DNA of 64,000 nt from Plasmodium brasilianum (lineage: Eukaryota > Apicomplexa > Aconoidasida > Haemosporida > Plasmodiidae). The position numbers and the translations under genes were made by a program. The stretch's first letter is position 1. Each line of letters begins with the position of its first letter. This document shows, piece after piece, positions 58,344 to 64,000 of the stretch. The stretch lies in contig NC_090118.1 of NCBI RefSeq assembly GCF_023973825.1, positions 466,501-530,500 on the forward strand. The letters run 5' to 3'. Under the pieces are notes generated by a model. The model was not told where the DNA came from, ran no database searches, and saw only the letters and a program-made list of their open reading frames with translations.

Positions 58344-58984
58344 CTGATTAACAGTATCTGGAATAGTTAAATATAATCGAATGTATGCCATAAATACTAG
58401 ATAAAAGAAAAAAAAACAACTATTAACATATACATAATATATTATACTCTATTGTACACACACAGTTTTCTACATATTATCCATTCAACTATGTGTGTAC
58501 GTGGCATGTGCAATAATTTAATTATATGATATGTTCTAGAAAAAATGGCTACTTGAAAGAGTACTGCCTATCACCACTGGCTCTTTCAGAAAAATAATAT
58601 AAAGCAAAATTTGTTCCAAGTGAAGAGAGTTCAACGAATTGATTAAGAGGCAAAGAGATAAAGAGACAAAGTAACAATGACAACACGACAAAGTGTGTAC
58701 TTGTAATATTAATACAAAAATTATATAAATATAAGGAAAATACAAGGTTCATACCCTTTCACGCAAAATATTATTCCCTCATCAGGCAAATTTTGTAACT
58801 TTATGCACAGGCAAGAAAAAAAAAAAATAATAATAATATAATTGCATGTATTGCGCATATTTTTATACACACATTTAAAATAAAAAAAAAAATACCTATT
58901 TATATGTATATATGTTCATAAATTTACATAAGCGTACATATACATATAAATTTTTGCTCGGTCCCAGTAGTTTAAACAGAACAT
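58344..58984 (-). CDS. Candidate micro-exon gene (four short exons, uncertain)
   Basis: Splice-like segments chain in phase on the minus strand: 58984-58928 (MFCLNYWDRAKIY..., GTAAAT donor), 58798-58755 (LQNLPDEGIIFCVKG, GTATGA donor), 58582-58553 (ASGDRQYSF, GTAGCC donor) and 58396 onward (IYGIHSIIFNYSRYC, stop TAA near 58350). Joined, this gives about 58 residues. The second exon reads most like protein; the others could be chance. The last segment also has a GTAAAA donor (58343) and would be open in another frame, so alternative joins exist. No family recognised. Confidence 0.28.
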
Positions 58985-59183
58985 CTCAAAACATTTTCCA
59001 AATTTAAGAGCAAAAACTGAATTGTGCTATTTCTTATATTATGCAAGGAGAAAAAGAGAGCATATTAACAGATACTGTAGTTGATTTAAATATAAATTAA
59101 AAATTTGCTGTAACAGAATATAAAAAAGGAATAATTTCCGTTAAAAAATATTCTAATTTTTTCACAATAAAATATTCCCGTAT

Positions 59184-59219
<36 letters not shown>

Positions 59220-60300
59220 ATGAAATGGCTAGCTTTATAAATTGCAACGTATACTATTTTAAGCATAGGTGTTGTACATGTTTAACTTTGAATTTTGTGT
59301 TTTCCCCTTTTTTCCCGTTTTTCTCTTTTTTTTTTATTTTTTGAATTTTTGGTGAATAAATTTTAAACAAATAAATTTAGCACGTAAAAAGGATTAATAA
59401 TTATGTAAAAATCACGGAAAAATGGCACATAAAAAAGGAAAGCGAAAGTTATGCAAAATAGGAGTATCAGTGAAAAGCAGGCTTCGAAAGCAGTTCTTAA
59501 AGATAAAAAGGTAGATCTACATATAAATATATATAAACAAGTTCGTATGTACATATATTCATAAGTATATATGTACACACGAAATTACATATATGTTCAC
59601 ACGTGCGTGCACACATTTTTTCATATACGCTTCAAAGACGCGCAATTTTACATCAACATATGGCATAATAAATGGGCAATTATCTATTCTGCTTTCTCTT
59701 TATCCCACCCAAATTAGCGGCTGCATGTATGTACGCATATTATACACCCGCAAAATTGCGTACACAAATGAGTAAAAACAAACACGCACACGTAAATAGG
59801 TGACACATGGGAACATATATGCATATGTATATGTGTAAATATGTGTATGTATATTTGTATGTATATGTGTATGTATATTTGTATGTATATTTGTATGTAT
59901 ATTTGTATGTATATGTGTATGTATATTTGTATGTATATTTGTATGTATATTTGTATGTATATTTGTATGTATATGTGTATGTATATTTGTATGTATATTT
60001 GTATGTATATGTGTATGTATATTTGTATGTATATTTGTATGTATATGTGTATGTATATTTGTATGTATATTTGTATGTATATTTGTATGTATATTTGTAT
60101 GTATATTTGTAGGTATATGTGTATATATGTGTATATGTACATATGTATGCATTCACACATATGTGTACGTATGTGTATGCATGTGCATATATTTACACTT
60201 ACATGAAGGATACATGTGAACACGCACAAACTTACAAATCACGATACCCACGGAGGACAAACCTCTTGCGAGGTACCCACTGTGCTGTTCCATTTCATGT
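58985..60300. other. Intergenic with 12-bp repeat, no gene seen
   Basis: 3' flank of the YIF1 gene and upstream DNA of the candidate micro-exon gene. A 31-base T-run at 59184-59214 and a large 12-bp microsatellite at 59825-60118. No gene supported. Confidence 0.6.
59825..60118. repeat. 12-bp (tatatttgtatg / tatatgtgtatg)n repeat
   Basis: About 24 units of two types, T-form and G-form, arranged in an ordered pattern (G-form recurring after two to four T-forms). Open in several frames on both strands, producing Tyr/Ile/His/Thr arrays without meaning. Confidence 0.95.
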
Positions 60301-62715
60301 TCAAGTAAAATAAGGAGTAAGAATCCAACACAAAAAAATTTGGGAAAAGGAAAAAATAAGTATTAAAATATTTATTCTCTTAATATTAAAATTATTTAAC
60401 AAATTCGAATTATCATGAATGTACAGGTGAATGGACTTAAAAATTTGTATCATTTGCATGCTGACTGTAATGTAAAAATAAAGCTGCGTTAATCTGTACA
60501 TGGTATTGCTATTTAAAAATAAAATAATACTGAATGGACTAAAATTAAAGCTAACATTATTACCATTACTATTATTACTATTATTACCATTACTATTATT
60601 ATTATTTAAATTTTTGAACACTTGTGGGTTATTGAGCACCAATTTTTTATCCTCTTGCATTTTGTTCATATTGTCATCCACCTGACCAAAAGCTGACGTG
60701 TACATAAAATACATAAAATAAAAGAATATTTTGGTTATAATTAATGCACACATAATAACAAATTTATAAGATATAAAGGAAAGAATATGTAAAAAGGATA
60801 AGTTTATATCTCGGCATACTAAGAGGAACATAAATTTAATTAAAGCTGTTTCGAGAAATAATAATATAAATACATAAGATGATATATTAAATAAATTATC
60901 AGGGTTAAATGTAAAATTATTTTTTTGTGCCGTAACTGTTAATGTATATAGCAATATATAAGTAATGCTAGACATAAGAGGTATATACAGATCTGCTTTA
61001 AATATACCAATATTACTACTATAATCTACATAATTTATATCATTCGAATTATTTCGTATCAACCTTAAACTACTAGATTTTTTTTCATTATAAAAAAAAG
61101 GTTTATTCTCTGAACTATATGCACTGTTCATTTTCATTTTATTCGTCATCTCTTCACTTTTACCATTATTATAATGTGTATTATTATTTCCATTTAAAAT
61201 GAAAGCAGATCCATATGTTTTATCTTGTTGTGTACTTTCCATTTTTCTCTTTAAATGATTATATACATAATACGTTCTTGATTCACATAATGCCTTACGT
61301 ATATATATATAAGGCATAAGTATAAACAAAATTTTATGAATAACATAGGAATGTGTCACATCGAAATAACCACGTAATAAGGATAATTTATTACCAATAA
61401 AACTAGTTTCATTATTTATTTCAATCTTTTTTTCTAGTTCATTCATTACCATATTTGCTACTCGCTGTTTAACTAAATTATTTATCTCATTATTTGTCTG
61501 TACATTATTCGTTAAACTTTCTATAATGTTGTGCATTATCCCTTTATTAGATGAATCTTCTTTATTATTTACATTTTGACTAAAGAAAAAATTATTTTTA
61601 TTACTTACCATATTATTATCATTTTTAAAAGGTTGTTGTAGTGCATTACTCATCTTGTTCTTATTCATTTCATTTTCATAATTTATTGTATTTATAAATT
61701 CTAAGCTGTTCTGTGTACTTTTTGATTCCTTACTTAACATTCCATGGCTTCGATGATAATTTGCATCTGCTCCTGCTGCAGTACCTGGCCCTTCCTTTTC
61801 CTTACTGTTATATATGTTCTTATTAAACATTAAATTGCTGTCCGCATATATCTGTTTAGTACTCATGATATAATTATTACTTCCACTGTCTCCATGACTG
61901 TCACTTCCTCCAATGATGTGATTGTTCATGTACATGTTCATATTATAACTATCTTTGTTCAGGTAATATACATTACCACTCAAGTTATCGTTCCCTGCCC
62001 TTCCTTCATTATTACGAATACTACTATAACTATTGCTAGCATTACTACTACTAACATTATTACTTCTAGCATTATTACTACTATCATTATTACTTCTAAC
62101 ATTATTACTACTATCATTATTACTTCTAACATTATTACTACTAACATTATTACTTCTAACATTATTACTACTAACATTACTATTAACGTCGGGTGTATTT
62201 AAGATATTACCACTGGCACTATTACTTACAAAACTATATCCATATGCTTCCACTTTTTTCCTTCCAAAAATGGGATGTGTGCTTACATAATTAGACGATG
62301 ATACATTACTGTTCGGATTATTTGCATAATGGTCGTTCGGGTTACTACCATAATGATCGTTAGGATTAGTGTTATTATAATTGTACATAAAATTATTGCT
62401 ATCTACCTGCATGTTAATATTAGTTTCATTCGTGTGTTCACTATTTATGCTAGTGTTATGCATTATATTTTTGTTATCATTGTTCCTTGCCTCTCTACTA
62501 CTGTTGTTCCTGTCATTATTATTATCCTTTCCAGAAGAAACCATAAAGCTTTTACTTGTCACACTATCTACATTTTGTCTATTCATTACATGCATCTGAT
62601 TGCTCTTTCCATAACTCATATTATTCCATGATTCATTTTCCTTCGTGTTATTCACGTTGTTTGCTTTTCTTCTATCGTGGACATTGTGCTCTACATAATT
62701 ATTATTGTAATTCAT
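60301..62715 (-). CDS. YIF1: YIF1-type ER-Golgi membrane protein
   Basis: YIF1 proteins pair with YIP1 in ER-Golgi membranes and act in vesicle traffic. The single exon encodes 804 residues from the ATG at 62715 (MNYNNNYVEHNVHDRRK); an upstream TTG-led extension is not used. The first 420 or so residues are Asn/Ser-rich cytosolic sequence with an eight-residue repeat (SSNNVRSNN type, 62030-62180). The family core follows: LSLLRGYFDVTHSYVIHKIL (compare LKYYFAVDTSYV), LFILMPYIYIRK, ADLYIPLMSSITYILLYTLT (compare PDLYIPAMAFITYVL), NISSYVFILLFLETALIKFM, SFISYKFVIMCALIITKIFF, and a last helix FSFSQIFLCWILTPYF. An Asn-rich loop inserts between the late helices (near 60540-60680). Five or so transmembrane helices fit the family. 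The parasite protein is more than twice the length of human YIF1A because of the N-terminal extension. Confidence 0.92.
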   Translation of the reverse strand: MNYNNNYVEHNVHDRRKANNVNNTKENESWNNMSYGKSNQMHVMNRQNVDSVTSKSFMVSSGKDNNNDRNNSSREARNNDNKNIMHNTSINSEHTNETNINMQVDSNNFMYNYNNTNPNDHYGSNPNDHYANNPNSNVSSSNYVSTHPIFGRKKVEAYGYSFVSNSASGNILNTPDVNSNVSSNNVRSNNVSSNNVRSNNDSSNNVRSNNDSSNNARSNNVSSSNASNSYSSIRNNEGRAGNDNLSGNVYYLNKDSYNMNMYMNNHIIGGSDSHGDSGSNNYIMSTKQIYADSNLMFNKNIYNSKEKEGPGTAAGADANYHRSHGMLSKESKSTQNSLEFINTINYENEMNKNKMSNALQQPFKNDNNMVSNKNNFFFSQNVNNKEDSSNKGIMHNIIESLTNNVQTNNEINNLVKQRVANMVMNELEKKIEINNETSFIGNKLSLLRGYFDVTHSYVIHKILFILMPYIYIRKALCESRTYYVYNHLKRKMESTQQDKTYGSAFILNGNNNTHYNNGKSEEMTNKMKMNSAYSSENKPFFYNEKKSSSLRLIRNNSNDINYVDYSSNIGIFKADLYIPLMSSITYILLYTLTVTAQKNNFTFNPDNLFNISSYVFILLFLETALIKFMFLLVCRDINLSFLHILSFISYKFVIMCALIITKIFFYFMYFMYTSAFGQVDDNMNKMQEDKKLVLNNPQVFKNLNNNNSNGNNSNNSNGNNVSFNFSPFSIILFLNSNTMYRLTQLYFYITVSMQMIQIFKSIHLYIHDNSNLLNNFNIKRINILILIFSFSQIFLCWILTPYFT
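62025..62185 (-). repeat. Coding SNNVSSNNVRSNND repeat in YIF1
   Basis: 24-30-bp units encoding Ser-Asn-Asn-Val/Asp/Ala-Arg/Ser in the N-terminal extension. Alternating Arg and Ser codons give a two-step period. Confidence 0.85.
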
Positions 62716-62744
62716 AATAAACAAATTAAGGTACAAATGGACGC

Positions 62745-62955
62745 GTAACTACTTGCGTAACTACTTGCGTAACTACTTGCGTAACTACTTGCGTAACTAC
62801 TTGCGTAACTACTTGCGTAACTACTTGCGTAACTACTTGTGTAACTACTTGTATAATAACTTGCGTAACTACTTGTGTAATGACTTACGTAACTCTTGTG
62901 TAATGACTTGCTTGATAACTTGCTTAATAACTTGCTTAATAACTTGCTCAATAAC
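62745..62955. repeat. 12-bp (aactacttgcgt)n repeat
   Basis: About fifteen units, degenerating rightwards to taacttgctta. Starts only some 30 bases 5' of the YIF1 ATG, so it lies in its leader or promoter. Confidence 0.9.
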
Positions 62956-63264
62956 TTGCGCAATAACTTATATGATTACTCTTGCAGAGGGGATGGGGGT
63001 AAAAAACCATTCAGGCAAAAGAATATTTACTTCGATCAGTTATTTCGTGCATACACTGCGCACATTTATGTGTACATTTACTTGGTACACAAATTGTTAA
63101 AAGCGTGTTTCCTTATACATACGTACAAATAAACATATACATATTTCGATGCTATATTCAGCAGACTCAAAAATTGGTAAATGGTGTTAAAATTTAAAAT
63201 TAAAAAAACAAATGATAAACACAAAACGCATATAAAGTGGGGGGGGAAAAAAAAAAAAAATTTA

Positions 63265-63560
63265 CATTCATAAATATGAATTTATAAATATACATACATA
63301 AATATGAATTTATAAATATACATTCATAAATATGAATTTATAAATATACATACATAAATATGAATTTATAAATATACATTCATAAATATGAATTTATAAA
63401 TATACATACATAAATATGAATTTATAAATATACATTCATAAATATGAATTTATAAATATACATTCATAAATATGAATTTATAAATATACATTCATAAATC
63501 TGAATTTATAAATATACATTCATAAATATGAATTTATAAATATACATACATAAATATGCA
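63265..63560. repeat. 28-bp tacattcataaatatgaatttataaa array
   Basis: About ten units of 28 bases with alternating tacattcat and tacatacat forms. Each contains the palindrome tataaattcatat-like core. Confidence 0.9.
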
Positions 63561-63853
63561 TCCACAAACATGCATATTTAAATAAACATAAATATACGTA
63601 TATTTACTACTGCAAAAGTAAATAAACTTAAAAATTGCAATTCCTCAAATAAAATATGGCAGAGTAAAAAAAAAAAAAAAAAAAAAAATATAAATATATG
63701 TACTGTGTATTATTTAAATTTAATCATAATGAAGCTATTACGAAACTTCGTGAGGAGGAAAAACCGAATTTGAATTCTGCCAAGCATAAAAAATTTAAAT
63801 GGCGTAATGTTATATATATATACATATATATATAAATATACATATATATATAA

Positions 63854-63906
<53 letters not shown>

Positions 63907-64000
63907 CATATATATATGTATGTATGTATGTGTACGCACATTTTTGGGTACATGTGAACACGTGCATATGCCCATATAGCCGTCATAGCATCATCAGTTC

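Larger units (their letters stand above)
62716..64000. other. 5' flank of YIF1 with tandem arrays, no gene seen
   Basis: An aactacttgcgt 12-bp array sits at 62745-62955, immediately upstream of the YIF1 start. A 28-bp array (tacattcataaatatgaatttataaa) fills 63265-63560, and (AT)n plus a tatatgtatgta block lies at 63812-63930. Frames through these are repeat effects. Confidence 0.65.

Noticed and set aside
59700..60229. Long Tyr/Ile/His/Thr-rich frames on both strands
   Set aside because: Produced by the 12-bp microsatellite.
1..64000. tRNA, rRNA, CRISPR, insertion sequences or transposons
   Set aside because: No tRNA B-box or acceptor pairs, no rRNA sequence, no spaced direct-repeat array of CRISPR type and no transposase or reverse-transcriptase motifs were seen by eye.

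Overview
This is nuclear chromosomal DNA from a malaria parasite (genus Plasmodium). The signs are a very AT-rich background, intergenic stretches full of (AT)n, poly(dA:dT) and minisatellites, short introns with GTA/GTG donors and T-rich acceptors, Asn/Lys-rich insertions in conserved enzymes, and several apicomplexan-type genes. From memory, eL22, the GSK3-like kinase PK1 and the 2-oxoglutarate dehydrogenase E1 gene lie near each other on P. falciparum chromosome 8, so the window looks like a syntenic internal chromosome segment. Base composition and the long intergenic regions suggest a P. malariae-like species rather than the P. vivax/P. knowlesi group. That species call is a guess.

Layout, left to right: eL22 (minus, 3 exons, 428-1532); a small membrane protein (minus, ~1615-1828, 5' end unresolved); the RNA 5'-kinase Clp1 (minus, 4180-6081), divergent from the 18S rRNA pseudouridine methyltransferase EMG1/NEP1 (plus, 7698-8390); a small Asn/Lys-rich protein (minus, 10069-11655); a 5.1-kb gene-free, very AT-rich interval with a compact GC-rich patch near 15.3 kb; a DExH-box RNA helicase (plus, 16763-20071); a protein with a FAM32A-like start and a beta-rich module (minus, 20811-21588); the GSK3-like kinase PK1 (minus, 23710-27172); 5 kb of repeats; a dynamin/EHD-like GTPase with a membrane anchor (minus, 5 exons, 32270-34635); a repeat-rich interval with a doubtful small gene; a very large conserved protein of unknown function (plus, 40060-45557); a signal-bearing HAD-like protein (plus, 46869-49280); 2-oxoglutarate dehydrogenase E1 (minus, 50265-53579); a candidate small spliced gene (54538-55291); a signal-bearing membrane protein with a C-terminal Cys/His cluster (minus, 55659-57576); another candidate small spliced gene (58344-58984); and a YIF1-type ER-Golgi membrane protein (minus, 60301-62715).

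The genes do not form one pathway. They are independently transcribed housekeeping genes: ribosome structure and biogenesis (eL22, EMG1, probably the helicase), RNA processing (Clp1), the mitochondrial TCA cycle (OGDH E1), membrane traffic (YIF1, the GTPase) and signalling (PK1). I reconstructed multi-exon models by hand from splice motifs and reading-frame phase; these are marked in each entry. Three genes are interrupted only at long A/T homopolymers, which most likely reflects sequencing or assembly indels. I did not find an obvious undescribed system. The best leads are the small cryptic spliced genes, the structured-looking GC-rich island at 15.3 kb, the DFG-to-DFN change in PK1, the Asn at the HAD nucleophile position, and the membrane-anchored GTPase.
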